NCBI RefSeq assembly: GCF_019279795.1
Contig: NC_056733.1
Location: forward strand, 1,114,904,682-1,114,968,681
Direction of reading: 5' to 3'
DNA from: Protopterus annectens
Taxonomy: Eukaryota; Chordata; Ceratodontiformes; Protopteridae
DNA: 64,000 nucleotides
Shown: piece after piece, positions 10,503 through 22,179 of the stretch
Layout: every line of letters begins with the position of its first letter
How positions within the stretch are numbered: the first letter of the stretch is position 1
The notes under the pieces: model-generated
Seen by the model: the letters and a program-made list of their open reading frames with translations, nothing else
The model's database searches: none
What the model was told of the DNA's origin: nothing
Position numbers and translations under genes: made by a program

Positions 10503-12410
10503 TAGAGGGCTCCCCTTCTGGATCCTCGAGGAGGTTGGATGTGAGACGTCAGGGCCGGTCTCCTCCCTGAGGCTATAGAACTTCAGGATCCAAGGCTGGC
10601 TCCCCAGTGGGATCTGGCCATTCTTCAGCTTCCTTCAGATTGTCCAGAAGTCTCCTTCCCTTGGACATGGATAGGATGATTAGGCATTTCCTCAAAGCCC
10701 AAATCGAGTTGGGCCTGCTGCTGTCCCCAGCCCATACGGCTAGGGGACCCTCCCCATCCACAGGTCTCCACTGTCCTCTTCCAATGCAGCAGGTTTTGGA
10801 ATGTCAGGACCACAAGATTCACAGTGAGAGGCCGATGGCATCTGGTATCCCCCTTCTTGACACCGTCAGGATCCCTGGCTGACTCTGTTCCACAGCCCTC
10901 AGACCAGAGTGGGCCTTGACCCCAAGAGGTTGTGCTGGTTCCCTGGAGGTGGGTTCGTGTCCGGACTTTTCGGACCGCTCCCTTTCCTTGGGGAGCTTCA
11001 GTGCTGGTCAGCTCAGGGTCGATATTGTCCTGGGGCTAGAGTACTGTGTCAGGGTCCTTCTTCCCTTCCCAAGTGGCCCCGCCACTGGGGATGGGGGAGG
11101 GCTTCGTCCAGTCCATTGGCCTTCTGGGTGGTAGAGAGGACCTTCTCCAGTTTGGTAGTTACCTCTCCTTGTTGTCAAGGTCCTCCCCAGCCTTTCTCAG
11201 GTTTGGATGCTGAAGCGTCATCATCCATCCAGGGTCAGCCCTCCCATGAGTACCTTCAGACAGGCACTGCCCCACTTGGTGTACCCATCTCTTCTGAGTC
11301 CTCCCCTGAGCCCACTGCAGAGGAGCCCCCTCGGAAGACAACGTGTAAGAGGAGGCACTTGGACTCCAGCCCCTCATGGAAAATACGGATTTTTAGGAGG
11401 GAGACAGGTCCTCCAGATTTCTGCTGGAGGAGGTATCCTTCGGGGGCATCCTGGAAGTTCTCAAACAGGGAGGTGAATGGTCTTCCCCATATTCAGAGGA
11501 GTCTGTGTTTCTGAAGGCATTTGGGACAGGCCCATCTACTACCTGCCCCCCCCCTAGCTGACAAGCTTGAGGACCTCATCGCCAGCAAGGCTTGGAAGGA
11601 GCTGGATATGGTGGAACCTGTACCCAGGACAGTGGATAAATTCCTCAGTCCCCCTAAGGATAGGTCTTTTTGGAGCAAAAGGGTCCCTATTAATGCTATT
11701 GTGATGGCCGCTGCTACCAGGAAGGCGCTAGCTGAGCAGAGCTCCTTGGTTCATCCCCCAAACAGGGAGTCCCAGGTGATTGGCAGCTTTGGAAAATATG
11801 TGTTTGCATCAATTATGTTTGATCTGTGAGCAGCTAATTACTTGTCTCACTTTACCCAACTTCAAAGGAATTTGGTTTCGGAGCTTACCACTTCCATGTC
11901 AGAGTTGTTGCCTCCAGAGAGCCTGCTAGTCTCTCTGAGGCTGTCCACTCTCACTTCCTTAGCCAGTGTCTCGATGAGGCTGATCTCCAATACTGTGGAG
12001 GCCACCTCTTGAGCAGCAGACACAGGCATCTCTATCAGGTGGCATGTCTGGCTTCACCTTTGCGGAAACTATTTTAAGGCGTCCTTTACTAACGCCCCCT
12101 TTGACGGTTCCGCTGTATTTGGACCATCTGTTAAGGGGACCTTAACCCAGAGTGAGCAGGAAGGCAAGACTCTTTCTGCAGTAGTGATCAAGTTTTCTAC
12201 TCCCCAGTGGTCCATTTCTAAGACCCAGAGGGGGAAGTAAGAAGCTTTGGTTCAGAAGGACTCAGTTTTCCTTTCAGGCCACTTCCCAGGAATCGTCTTC
12301 CACAGGCCAGGGTAAGGGATTCAATGGTAGATGCCACCCTAGGGGCAGAGGGGGGTCTGCAAAATCAGGACTCCTGAGAACCTTTCTTGGAGAAGCCCTT
12401 CCAGCGCTCC
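10503..12410 (+). pseudogene. DIRS-1 gag, remainder
   Basis: Gag resumes after the nested element. Recognisable blocks are EEPPRKTTCKRRHLDSS (in the frame at 10909-11514), a basic motif equivalent to EPPRKRKCKRKHIDS in DIRS-4, and the capsid-like region (11521-11829) with TVDKFLSPP, NAIVMAAATRKALAEQ and VHPPNRESQ. An RG-rich tail follows near 12320-12370. Several frameshifts break it. Confidence 0.75.
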
Positions 12411-12499
12411 TGATGCACTGCCCAACTGTCCTACCCTGGAGGCAGTCAGGGGTTATCTCTCCTTTTACTCACTAGCTTGGACACGTCATATCTCTGATC

Positions 12500-14330
12500 A
12501 GTGGGTGCTAAAAATTATTTCCAGGGGTTCCTCCATTCCCTTCTCCCAGCCCCCTCCAACGCAGTGATTTCTCCCGGATGTACCACCCTGCCAGAGGGAG
12601 TTGACCTATCTCGAGGTGCAAGACCTTCTTCAAAAAAGAGCCATTCAAGAGGTCCCAACAGGACAATGAGGGTCCGGAACTTACTCTTGCTTCTTTTTGG
12701 TGCCAGAAAAGACCGGGGACCTGCATCCAATTCTGGACTTCAGTGAGCTAAACCTTTCTGTCAAGAAGTCCAAGTTCCGGATGGTCAGTGTACAGTCCAT
12801 TCTGCCTCTCTTGTGCAAGGACGATTGGATGTGGCTCAGTGTATCTCAAGGATGCGTACTATCATATAAAGGTCGACAGATGCTCCAGGAGACACTTATG
12901 CTTTCGGTTAGGGGCCAGTTATTATCATTTCAGAGCCCTGCCCTTTGGACTCACAACAGCTCCCCCCCCCCCCCCCCGGGTGTTTACCAAATTTATGGCA
13001 GTGGTTGCAGCTCATCTCCAGCTGCAAGGTTTCCAGGTTTTTCCATACCTAGACAGTTGGCTTCTCATGGCTCCCACAAGACATCGACTACCACTGGTGA
13101 CCAGGTATGTCATCAGTCTTTTCCAGCATCTAGGTATCACAGTGAACCTGCCCAAGTCAAGTCTAGTTCCGAGCCAAAATATGGAATTCATCAGAGTCCT
13201 GCTGGACACGGTGTCAGAAACTGCAGCACTGCCTACCCGCAGAATCCAGCTCATTCAGGATCAAGTGTCTCATTTGTTGAATCTAACATGCCCGCCTGTT
13301 CATTTGATTCTCAAATTGCTAGGCTGCATGGCGGCTGCCATTCAGTGGATGCCTCTCGCCAGGTATCATGTGCGAGTTCTCCAATGGACCCTGGCAGTCC
13401 AGTGGTCCATTCTGTCTCAGTCCATGTCTATCACAGTAAAGTTGACTCAGGTATGCAAGAATCATCTTGTTTGGTGGCTTCATTCTCAGGACCTTTTTAT
13501 AGGCAGGCCATTTTATCTACCCCTACCCAAGGCCACAGTGACCACGAACACCTCCGTGTTTGGATTGGGGGCATTTTCAAGGCAGGGTGGTTATAGAGAC
13601 CAAATTGCACATAAACGTTCTAGAGATGAGAACAATCCTTTTAATGTTGCAAGCCTTTCAGGAATGCCTCCCTCTGGGGATCATAGCAATTCAGTCGGAC
13701 AACATGGCAGTTGCATGGTACATCAACAAGCAAGGGGGAACATAGTCTTATCCTCTGTGCAGAGAGGCCATGGGAGTGTGGGAATGGGTGATGTCTTCAG
13801 GTGCTTTCTTCTTGCAACTCATATACCCAGGAGTTCCAACATGCTGGCAAGCACCTCGGCAGGTCCATCTTGAGTCCTCATGAGTGGATGCTGAATCCCT
13901 CAGTGGCAAGCCAAATCTTCGACCATTGGGGTCAACCATGTTGTGACCTTTTTGCTTCTCCAGTCAACCACAAATGCAGCAATTACCTTGCCCTGATTTC
14001 CCCATCAGGGGAGTCACCCAGGGACGCTCTTGTTCATGACTGGCCCCCGGGTTTCCTCTGTGCTTAACCTCCTATTCCCATAATACCCAAAATCTTACAG
14101 AGAGCTCGTCGCCTGAAGAGCTGTCTCATCCTCATTGCCCCTTTCTGGCCTCGTCAAGTGTGGTTCTCCTTCCTAAGGTCTCATCTGAAGTATTTACCTT
14201 GGAAGATCCCATTCCAGATATCATCTCCCATCCCTGGGGGCTTCCACTTCCCAATCTCCGGACCCTTCGTCTAACCACATGGTTTCTCCAGTTCCAGTAA
14301 TCATTTCACAGTCCAGGCTTCCTTTCCCAG
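12500..14330 (+). pseudogene. DIRS-1 reverse transcriptase/RNase H
   Basis: RT motifs are visible in the frame at 12788: LKDAYYHIKVDRC (motif A), FRALPFGLTTAP (motif B) and VFPYLDSWLL (motif C, second catalytic Asp replaced by Ser). Upstream, a PEKTGDLHPILDFSELNLS-type segment lies in another frame (12697). A C-rich tract at about 12961-12978 is expanded, encoding a proline run inside motif B. RNase H follows with TVTTNTSVFGLG (Asp replaced by Asn), HINVLEMRTILLMLQAFQEC and IQSDNMAVAWYINKQGG in the frame at 13560. It would be catalytically dead. Confidence 0.82.
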
Positions 14331-15314
14331 TGAGGAGCATTGTTTTGGCTTCTCAAAAGCTGTCTACAAAGAATGTGTATTCCAGTAAGTGAAAAAGGTT
14401 TTTCATTTGGGCCAGACAATGGAATATAGATCCATTTTTAGTCCCTATTCCTGATATTTTGCTCTTCTTATCTTCCCTTTTTTAGGCTGGGGGTGAGTTT
14501 TTCTACCATTAAGCTCCAGTTGGCTGCCATCTCTAATTTCTATGTCAGAGATGAGCCTACCTTTTCTTCCAAATTGTGCAAAGCCTTTATGAAAGGAGTT
14601 TTTCTTCTTAGGCCTCCTATTAAGGATCCATCACCACCATAGGATTTGACTTTGGTGCTGCAGTCTCGGACGCAAAAACCTTTTAAACCCGATAGTTCAT
14701 GTGATATTAAATTCCAGTCCTGGAAAGACTGCCTTTTTAGTAGCCATTACTTCTTCCAGCAGGGTTTTGGAACCTCAGCTCTGTGCATTAAGCACAGTTC
14801 ATGCTCTTTCATAAGGACGGGGTGTCTCTTAGAACAAATCTTTCCTTTCTCCCCAAAGTGGCCTCTGAAGCAAATCTTAAGTCAGTTGATTCAACTACAT
14901 GTCTTCTTCCCTAATTACTGTAATGAAGGAGCATGTATCTTGCATTGTTTAGATGTCCACAGACAATTGCATTTTTATTTAAAAAGGACTGAGGAGTTTA
15001 AAAAGTCAGACCAGGTCTTTGTGGCTTTCTTCCAGAACAGAAAGGACCAGGCAATTTCCAAAGTGACTATCTCCAGGTGGATTGCTGGTTGTATTTCTTT
15101 CATTTATGCTAGTCGACATTTGAAACTATCCAGACCAGTTGAGGCCCACTCCACTAGGTCTGTGGCTACGTCATTGGCCTTCTTGGCTAGACTTTCCCTT
15201 GATGAGATCTGTGCTGCTATGACTTGGTCTAATCCTCATACTTTCATTTCACATTACAAATTGGACTTGGTATCTAGGAACAGGGCTTCCGTGCTCTGGC
15301 ATATCCTTCCTTGA
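14330..15314 (+). pseudogene. DIRS-1 tyrosine recombinase
   Basis: The C-terminal half is open from 14646 to 15314. It keeps the HxxR motif (EAHSTRSVATSLAF) and the nucleophile region (NPHTFISHYKLDL), where the Tyr of SHYKLD is the likely catalytic residue. The first catalytic Arg region, expected near 14750, is in another frame. The N-terminal domain (14330-14640) shows similarity to DIRS-4 only in fragments. This enzyme family inserts the circular DNA form. Confidence 0.78.
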
Positions 15315-15334
15315 GGCCTCCCAGGGTTCATAGT

Positions 15335-15440
15335 ATCTGGGGACACTGACCCATCTGTGAAAATAATAACATGGATAGCATCAGATAAAGAGTACTTACC
15401 ATAACTTGGCATCTGTGCTATATAGTGTCATTCATCACAT
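15335..15440 (+). repeat. DIRS-1 internal complementary region
   Basis: Holds the reverse complement of the left terminus (CATCTGTG ... GGATAGCATCAG) directly followed by the reverse complement of the right terminus (ACTTACCATAACTTGGCATC). This is the joined-ends structure characteristic of DIRS1-like elements. Confidence 0.72.
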
Positions 15441-15559
15441 TCCTGCCCTCCTTTCCTCTTCCTTATGGGTTGTCTGGTGAGGTTGCAGTGGCTTGCATAT
15501 GGTGGGAAGTTTGTCTTCTGTTGCAGATGTATGTTTCTGCATTTCAGTTAATTTAGCAA

Positions 15560-15724
15560 ACTTGATCTGAGGGTTAAAAGGTAACAATGGATTATGGGAA
15601 GGGGAAGAGCTTGAGCTCTGGATCTGTCTGAGAAGTTTCCAAGGTCAGATCCTAGACCCATCTGTGATGAATAATGACACTGGATAACACAGATGCCAAG
15701 TTATGGTAACTACATAACTCTTTT
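15560..15724 (-). repeat. DIRS-1 right inverted terminal repeat
   Basis: Reverse complement of the left repeat: ATTATGGGAAGGGGAAGAGC, then AGATCCTAGACCCATCTGTG. It ends with CCAAGTTATGGTAA, whose complement is in the internal region at about 15400. Confidence 0.75.
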
Positions 15725-16729
15725 TTTCTGGCAAATCACTGAGGATTGAAGTCACTAAATAATGACATACATTTGAGTTTCAGACTTCATATTCTCCAGA
15801 AAATACGTGCTAACACAAATCCTGTTATTCTAGCAACTTTCTAAGTTTATAAGAGCAATATTTAAAATCTGTCCTTATTTTGGGGCCTTTGTCTCCCCAT
15901 TATTTTAGACTTTGTCCAGATTTCTCATGCTAAGAGGTTGAGAGGTATGATAAATGCCAGTATGGTATTTTGACTTTTTTGTTTGAATTTGTTTCCCTGA
16001 ATAAGGTATTGATTTCAGTTAACCTTTTTCTTCATAATGTGTATAAATAACACAGCAGTGATTTGCTGTAGTAGATTTTTCAGTTTAAGAGCAGACAGGC
16101 TTTAGAAAAGTTTGCATGCATGTGTGAAAAATGAAAACTGTAATACAGATGAGATATTGCATCAATTTGCAATATATAGTTATAATAGAAGGAGAGAAGA
16201 GTAAAAGTAGTTTGTAAGGGTAGGTCAATTAGGGGAGAAAGGAAGGTAAAGAGGACAGTACTGTGTGGAAATATGGAAGGGATTTGTGTGATTTTTGGCA
16301 TTGACGCTAGAAATGGATATTAGCTTACTATAATCTATAGCAATAGATGCAAGGAGAAAATGTAACAAGTAGGGCATTATTTTAAACATATTTGAATAGT
16401 ATTTGCAGATCAACAAAGATTTACTGAATTGTTGAGTATTTGCAGTTTAGCAAAGTCATTGCACTGATTTGTTGCTTTGAATAGCTGTACCTTCAAGAAG
16501 AAAAAAAAATTTGTGTCCTCTAAGTAAACAAGGCCGACTTCATTGACCTGTAACCATTCAGATTGCTTACAAAAAAGTATGTGACTACATCTGAATTTTA
16601 GCATGGCTATTCTTATTGGAGAGCGCCAAGCCACTCCTTATTCACCAGGCAAACTGATTTTCCTAGGCTCTGGATATTTTATTTATATTCTCCCTGTTTT
16701 GTGTACACCCTCAAGGGGACAGATTCCCT
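15725..16729. other. No recognisable gene
   Basis: AT-rich sequence. Short minus-strand open stretches at 16080-16301, 16225-16416 and 16410-16634 overlap in different frames and carry no motif. Confidence 0.5.
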
Positions 16730-17230
16730 AAACAAAGACCTAATGCTTCTGCCCTACAGGACTTTAGTCAGACCTCCAGTTGAGTACTCTGTAAGGTTCT
16801 GAAGGCCATTGTAAGACAAAGGGCATCAGACTGCTGGAAATAATGCAATGGAGAGCTACCAGAACAAATCATTTTTGGGATGGAGGGAGGGATGGAGTAT
16901 GATAACAGGCTATAAGAACTACAGTGCTTTTCATTTGAGACCACAAGAGAGAGAGAGAGAGAGAGAGAGAGGAGGGAGGCATAATAATGGTATGCAGAAC
17001 CACGATAACAAGATGTGAAGGTGTCTTCTGAACAGGAAGAACAAAGGAGAAAGGATGGGGATACTGGCAGCAGAGTGCAGGGGCTAGCTACCTCTTGAAT
17101 CTTGAAGGTACTGTTCAACACAGAAAGTTGTGGACTCCTGAAATGGATTACCAGAATAGGTGAAGAGGGAATTCACAGATACCTTCATGAAGGTGAGTCA
17201 GGTGGAGAATGGATAAGGGCAAAAGTAGGA
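16730..17230 (+). mobile_element. Old CR1-like LINE fragment (RT C-terminal region)
   Basis: Plus-strand translation near 16750-16800 gives LPYRTLVRPPVEYSVRF, resembling the LVRPxLEYCVQFW segment of vertebrate CR1 proteins. FSFE-like and R-rich remnants follow across frame changes. It is interrupted by a GA microsatellite and is much more decayed than the other CR1 copies. Confidence 0.5.
16947..16972. repeat. (GA)n microsatellite
   Basis: About 12 uninterrupted AG dinucleotides within the old CR1-like fragment. Confidence 0.9.
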
Positions 17231-17359
17231 ATGGAGGGGAGGAAGGTAAAATGCCATTCAAAGTTCAAATGAGATGGGGTTAATTGACTGCCTGTGACAT
17301 TAAGTAAAGGTAGCATAAGGAAATGAATCTCGGACTAGATTGGAAAAACAGTGCACACT

Positions 17360-17560
17360 ATATTTTCATTTGCTTAAGAACTCTGATGATTCCTGGTTCA
17401 CCCCTGAAAAAGGACCGTGTGCCCAGTGGGCCTAACATGTTAACAAATTGTTATAAAATTCACAAGTCATATTAATGCAGCTCTTTGCTTCCTTTCAAGA
17501 CCTGAAGACTTGATGATCCATTTTTGGAGTTCTGCAGGCGCTTTCATTTGTAACTTTTAA
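17360..17560 (+). mobile_element. Possible Penelope-like tail fragment
   Basis: CCCCTGAAAAAGGACCGTGT followed by CCAGTGGGCCTAACATG resembles the degenerate hammerhead-containing terminal repeats of Penelope-like elements (compare 34741-34790). No coding sequence is attached. The assignment rests on a short pattern. Confidence 0.3.
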
Positions 17561-17629
17561 CTTCACACACTGAGCAGTGACATGGTTTCATATACAGTTA
17601 TATAAAACAAAGCGTAAATAATTTTAAAA

Positions 17630-17775
17630 CATTTTCATTAATTTCATGCATTATCGATATATGTTTTCTTTTTTTAGCAATTATCATTCACAAGAAAACT
17701 ATATAAATTGTTCAAGTCCAGCCTTCCCTAAACTTTCACTCCTCCTCCAGAATATTGTTCTGCATGTGTTGTTAC
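17630..17775 (+). repeat. Unclassified dispersed repeat, copy 1
   Basis: Shares order and wording with 26455-26645: an ATTTTCATTAA-like start, ATATATGTTTTCTTTT, a CATTCA stretch, then a CTTCCCT..AA..CACTCCTCC segment and a TTCTGCATG end. Family unknown. Confidence 0.5.
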
Positions 17776-17805
17776 CACAAATTCCATTTATTTCTATGTT
17801 GTGTG

Positions 17806-18050
17806 TTTATGGATGGTGCAGCGATAGCATTGTCACCTCACAGCAAGAGGTTCTCCGGTTCAATTCTCGTCTGGGGATCCCTCTGTGCGGAGTCTGCATG
17901 TCCTCCCTGCGTTCGTGTGGGTTTCCTCCCACATTGCAAAGAGATGAATCTGGAGCATTTCTCCCAGGGCCTTCGCTGAAAATTGGCTTTGTTCCAAGTT
18001 GGACTTTCCTGGTAAACAAATGTTAAATAAAAATAAATAAAATAAATTTG
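17806..18050 (+). mobile_element. tRNA-derived SINE with L2-like tail
   Basis: The tRNA-like head includes GCGATAGCATTGTCACCTCA and a B-box-like GGTTCAATTCT (about 17858). A body follows with GTGCGGAGTCTGCATGTCCT and GGGTTTCCTCCCACATTGCA, a vertebrate SINE core pattern. The 3' tail has CTCCCAGGGCCTTCGCTGAA, AGTTGGACTTTCC and a TAAATAAA end, and matches the 3' end of the L2-like LINE at 54010-54090. It would be transcribed by RNA polymerase III and mobilised by the LINE (inference). Confidence 0.75.
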
Positions 18051-18955
18051 TTTCTTCCCCTTTTCTAAGGACCTCACCTCATATGATTTTATCTCCTTTA
18101 CAATGTTCAGTTTATTGTTAGATTAGATTTTGATTTTCATGTTCCAAAAATTGCTTATTTTGGCAGCCAGTAACATTAAACTTACCATGGCCTTACTGTC
18201 TCTAGGTAAGTCAGATCTTCTGTCCCAGCTCAGAAGAATACTTTTCTTAGAATAATTTACTCCACCAGCATTTCTGACAAACTCCTCTGTAGGGAATGTT
18301 TGAAGTCTGTCGAGTCATTACATTCCCAAGAAAACATGTTCTCAATTAGCTGTCTCTTTTCCATCACACCTTCAGCAATTGCTGTCTAAAATTATCTGAA
18401 GTTTGCTTGGTGGTATAAAAATACATATGTAAACACCCCCATGCAAAACTCTAACCCTTATGCATATCTGAGAGTCATACAGATGTCTCCCCTCCCTGTT
18501 TATGAACTGCTTTTCCAGTCACTCTTATCAGACTTTTCTAACCTGTTCTGAGTGATTCTTACAGTTGTCCTGTAAATATTTTCTGTGTCATGGAACTTAT
18601 CCCTTTTAATAGCACCTTCTGCTCTAGATTCAACTAAAAGCACAACCAGAGCTGGTCTTTCACTATCATTCCCCTATCCCGTTTTCTTTGCCTGTACTCT
18701 TATCAGTCCCTGGTAGGGAAGGATACCGCTGACCTGCAGTCCAGGCTTCCAATTGGCCTCATCCTACTCTGTCAACTTTCCTTCTGTAGTTATTTGCACC
18801 CAATACCTTATCTGTTTTGCTGATTTTTCTCCAGTCATTTGAGTCCCCTCTTGTCTATTTTTATACTGCTACTTGTAGTCATCACTATTGGGAAAATCTC
18901 ATTTTTCCATTTATGTGCTGACTTAGTTCTCAGACTATTCTCTGTTGTTGTATAC
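18051..18955. other. No recognisable gene
   Basis: No long frame, motif or repeat structure recognised between the SINE and the 3' end of CR1-2. Confidence 0.5.
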
Positions 18956-19579
18956 ATATAATAGGTTCATAGGTGTGTTCTAGCTAATGGCCCTGGAGCC
19001 TTTCCAAGCGTAGCCCATAGGATTACCCTGGCATTGTGCCACCCGACCTTATTTCCCAGTGCCTTTGTTGAGTAGAGCCACTGGAGTGATCCCTGGGGTG
19101 AATTTTCTATTTCCCTTCCATTCATCAAGATTTCTCTTGAAGAGGGCCAGTGAGGTGCTCTGTTTGACATGTATTGGAAGTCTATTCCGTAGCACGGGCC
19201 GTCTCTGTGTTATGAACCTGTCCCTCCAGCACGTTCTGTTAATTGTGATAATGAGGTTGAGGTCTCTGGAACGTGTAGTGCAGAGGGATTGGGATTTCTT
19301 TAGATGTAGCATTTGTAGCAGAGCTAGGCCAGACATGGTTTGTAAGTCAAGCAAAGATCACCTCTAAGTAGGCAATGTGAGACAGAGAATAGTTGGAGTT
19401 TTTTGAGTCTGTCCATATAGGACAAGTGTTTAAGGCCTAGGATCCTCTTTGTGAGGTACTTTTGCAACCTCTCCAATTGTTGCAGGTGTCTAGTGAGGTA
19501 CATGCCAAATGAGGCATTGTACTTGATGACTGGCCTAATGAGGGAAGAGTAGAGGGAGACAATGACCTCTTCCTTCCTG

Positions 19580-19746
19580 CAGCAGCAGCCTTAGGTCAGC
19601 TAGTGCCCTAGGCAAAAGGTGCCCCCCACACAACCCAGGTGCCCCCATCCTGGTTTGCCTACACCAAATAAATACTGGAAAAGTGCCCCTGCAACAGCGG
19701 CGCCCTAGGCGGCCGCCTAGTTGGCCTATGTCTAAGGCCGGCTATG
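19580..19746 (+). mobile_element. 167-bp hAT-like MITE
   Basis: Interrupts CR1-2 ORF2 and is flanked by a perfect 8-bp direct repeat CCTTCCTG (19572-19579 and 19747-19754), the size expected for hAT transposons. It starts CAGCAGCAGCCTTAG and its complement starts CATAGCCGGCCTTAG, giving short imperfect terminal inverted repeats. The interior has GGCGCCCTAGGCGGCCGCCT, a composition common in hAT MITEs. It has no coding capacity. Confidence 0.72.
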
Positions 19747-21860
19747 CCTTCCTGGATGCAAAACCTTTAGTAATGAGATGTGCCACATAGAAGGACTTTC
19801 TGACCACAGTGGCAGTGTGGTGGTCAAAAGAGAGGTTGTTGTCAACCTGTGTTCTCAGATCTCTCATAACGTCTTCTGTGTTCAGTGGACTACCATCGAT
19901 GTGGTAATTCATGGGAACCAGGTTTTTCCCAAAGGGGATGACGACACATTTTTTGGCATCGAGGTTAAGGCCATGGTTCTTACACCAGTCGTTGGTCTCA
20001 GTGAGACCTTTCTGTAGGATGTCAAGCATCACTTGGGGAGTTAATAGCTCCCAACTTGCAATTGTTTGCGAAGTTTGTCTACCAGAGTCCCTTTGTGTAG
20101 ACCTGGACTTCAAAGAAGTAGATACCAAACAGGAGACGATCCAGGACCGAACCCTGTGGGACTCCACTCGTGACTGGTCGGCAGTCTGACTTGGAGTCAG
20201 CTACTTTCATACTTTGGGTTCTATCTGTGAGCCATTTTTCAACCTACCTAGTGATATAGGGGTTGATGCCTAGCTTAGTGAGTTTTTCTATGATTCTTGA
20301 GTGGGGAATGATATCAGAGGCCTTGGCCCGATCAAGGTAGGGTGTATGAACCACCTTGCCTTTTTCCACAGCTCTGGTGACTGACTCAAAGAAGTCGACC
20401 AAGTTGAGCAGGCATGATCTACCCTTCACAAAATCAAACTGTGTGGGTTCCAGAGTTTGGAGATTCCCTATATCCTTGTTTATTAGCTCCATGATGATGC
20501 GTTCCAGAGCTTTGCATATCAGACTCGTCAAGCTAATGGGGCAATAGTTCCCAGGGTCTGTAGTCAATCCTCCTTTGTGGAGAGGGATGACTGAAGCAGT
20601 GCACCATTTGGTAGGGACAAAGCCTGAGGTGAGGCTGTGATTGAACACAGCACACAGGTGAGGTGCCAGTTCACTCTGTAGTTCATGTAGAACTCAGCCA
20701 GGGATATTGTCAGGTCCCATAGAAGCTGTATTTTTGGCCTTGGACAGTGCTGTTTTAACCTTTGCAGCAGTAATACTGGGTGCTTGACAATTTACTGGTA
20801 TTGTGATTGGTCCTTTGGGGTAAAGTTGCCACTGAATCTGTCAGCCAGTATATTGGTAATATCTGTTGGCTCAGTATAGGAGGTACCATTGTGCAGCAAC
20901 TCTGAGCAAATCTGGGTATTGCCGTGGAGATTCTTTACATAACTATAGAAGGCCTTGTAGTTGTCTTTGCTATCTGCTGTAATTCTGTTTTCATAGCTAG
21001 CTTTAGAGGATTTGATGAGGGATTTCAACTTTTTGTTGAGGCTGATAAGGGAGGTTTTCCAGTCTTGGGACTTCACCTTATTCCGCATCAGTTTCCTCCT
21101 CCTGTTGTAGAGTTTGTTTATGGCAGGGGACCAAAAGATTGGCTTCGTTTTTTTGGAGGAGAGCGTCTTGGTTCTATTAGGTATGGCAAGATCCATGCAT
21201 TTGTGTACGTGTTCGTACATTGCACCGGTGTATGATTTGGCGGTCATGCAACCATTTTCCATTTGCATGGGTGCTGTGAAGTTAGCCACCTCTGTTTTTA
21301 GGAGCCCACAGTTAGCGTTGGAGAAGTTTTTCATGGTGGTTACCTTTGGGGGGGGGGGGTAAGAGGGATGTGGATTTCCAAGGTGATTAGTTTGTGGTCG
21401 GATCTAACCAGGGAGGAGTTGACTATTGGTGTAGAGCAACAGTCGCCCATTTTAGTAATGACCAGGTCAAGGATGTTGCTACCTCTAGTGGGAGTAAGAA
21501 TGAGCTGGTGCAGGGCATTGGAATTAATGAATTCCAGGAAATGTTGGGCAAGTGTATTGGTACATGAGTAGTTTTCCCAGTTAATAGAGTGGTTGTTGAA
21601 GTCGCCCAATATGAGAGTGTTAGGTTGGACCCTAATATTCTCCAGAGTGCTTAGGAACGTGGAGTGTGAGTTTTGGGACATGGTTGGGGACCTATAGCAG
21701 GTTACGACCTGAATCACTGTCTTACCCAGTGTTAGCTGCACCTGAAGTATATCTGATGCGTTATGATGGGCCACCAGTCTGGAGATGTGCACATCCTTTA
21801 TGAATATGGAAACACCACCGCCTTTGGCGCTTCAGTCCAAGTTCTGGGTCCGAAAGGTGT

Positions 21861-21968
21861 GGAATGAGTTATATAAAATGACCCCAAAAAAACCCCAAGG
21901 ATGCACAACTTCAGAATTCATTCCAACCTCTAGCGCCTCAGCAGTAGCCTTCCAAGGAATGAGTTATA
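21861..21968. mobile_element. 82-bp insertion with 13-bp target duplication
   Basis: GGAATGAGTTATA occurs at 21861-21873 and 21956-21968. The 82 bp between are absent from the same point of CR1-1 (near 3730). The insert contains ACCCCAAAAAAACCCCAAGG and no recognised family sequence. Confidence 0.6.
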
Positions 21969-22179
21969 GCCTGGTAGCACAGGAGTGCTATCTGCTGCTT
22001 TGAACCAGGTCTCTATTACAGCACAAATGTCAATGTTCTCCATTTTAAGGAGTGCTTTGAGCGAGTGCATTTTGAGATTTAGACTTCTAGTGTTGAGCAG
22101 CATGACCATCAGATTGCATTTGTTTGTAGCTGTTAAGGTGGTAATTTGGTCTTTGGAACACCACCTTAAATAGGCACTA

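Larger units (their letters stand above)
7226..15724 (+). mobile_element. DIRS-1: degenerate DIRS-type retrotransposon
   Basis: Tyrosine-recombinase retrotransposon on the plus strand: gag (7651-7953, resuming at 10503), RT/RNase H (12500-14330) and tyrosine recombinase (14330-15314). It has inverted terminal repeats (7226-7400 against 15560-15724) and an internal complementary region (15335-15440). All frames are broken, the RT active site reads YLDS instead of YLDD, and an RNase H Asp appears to be replaced by Asn (TTNTS). A second DIRS-type element sits inside gag (8212-10502). DIRS elements are copied through a circular DNA and inserted by the recombinase without a target duplication; I see none here. 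Confidence 0.88.

Noticed and set aside
12697..13596. 299-codon frame in DIRS-1 as a separate gene
   Set aside because: Only its first part reads RT codons; the rest is the shifted frame of RT/RNase H.
17820..17890. Functional tRNA gene
   Set aside because: Only a B-box-like and partial tRNA-like head are present, continuing directly into a SINE body.
17646..18026. 126-codon frame as a small protein gene
   Set aside because: It spans a dispersed repeat and a tRNA-derived SINE.
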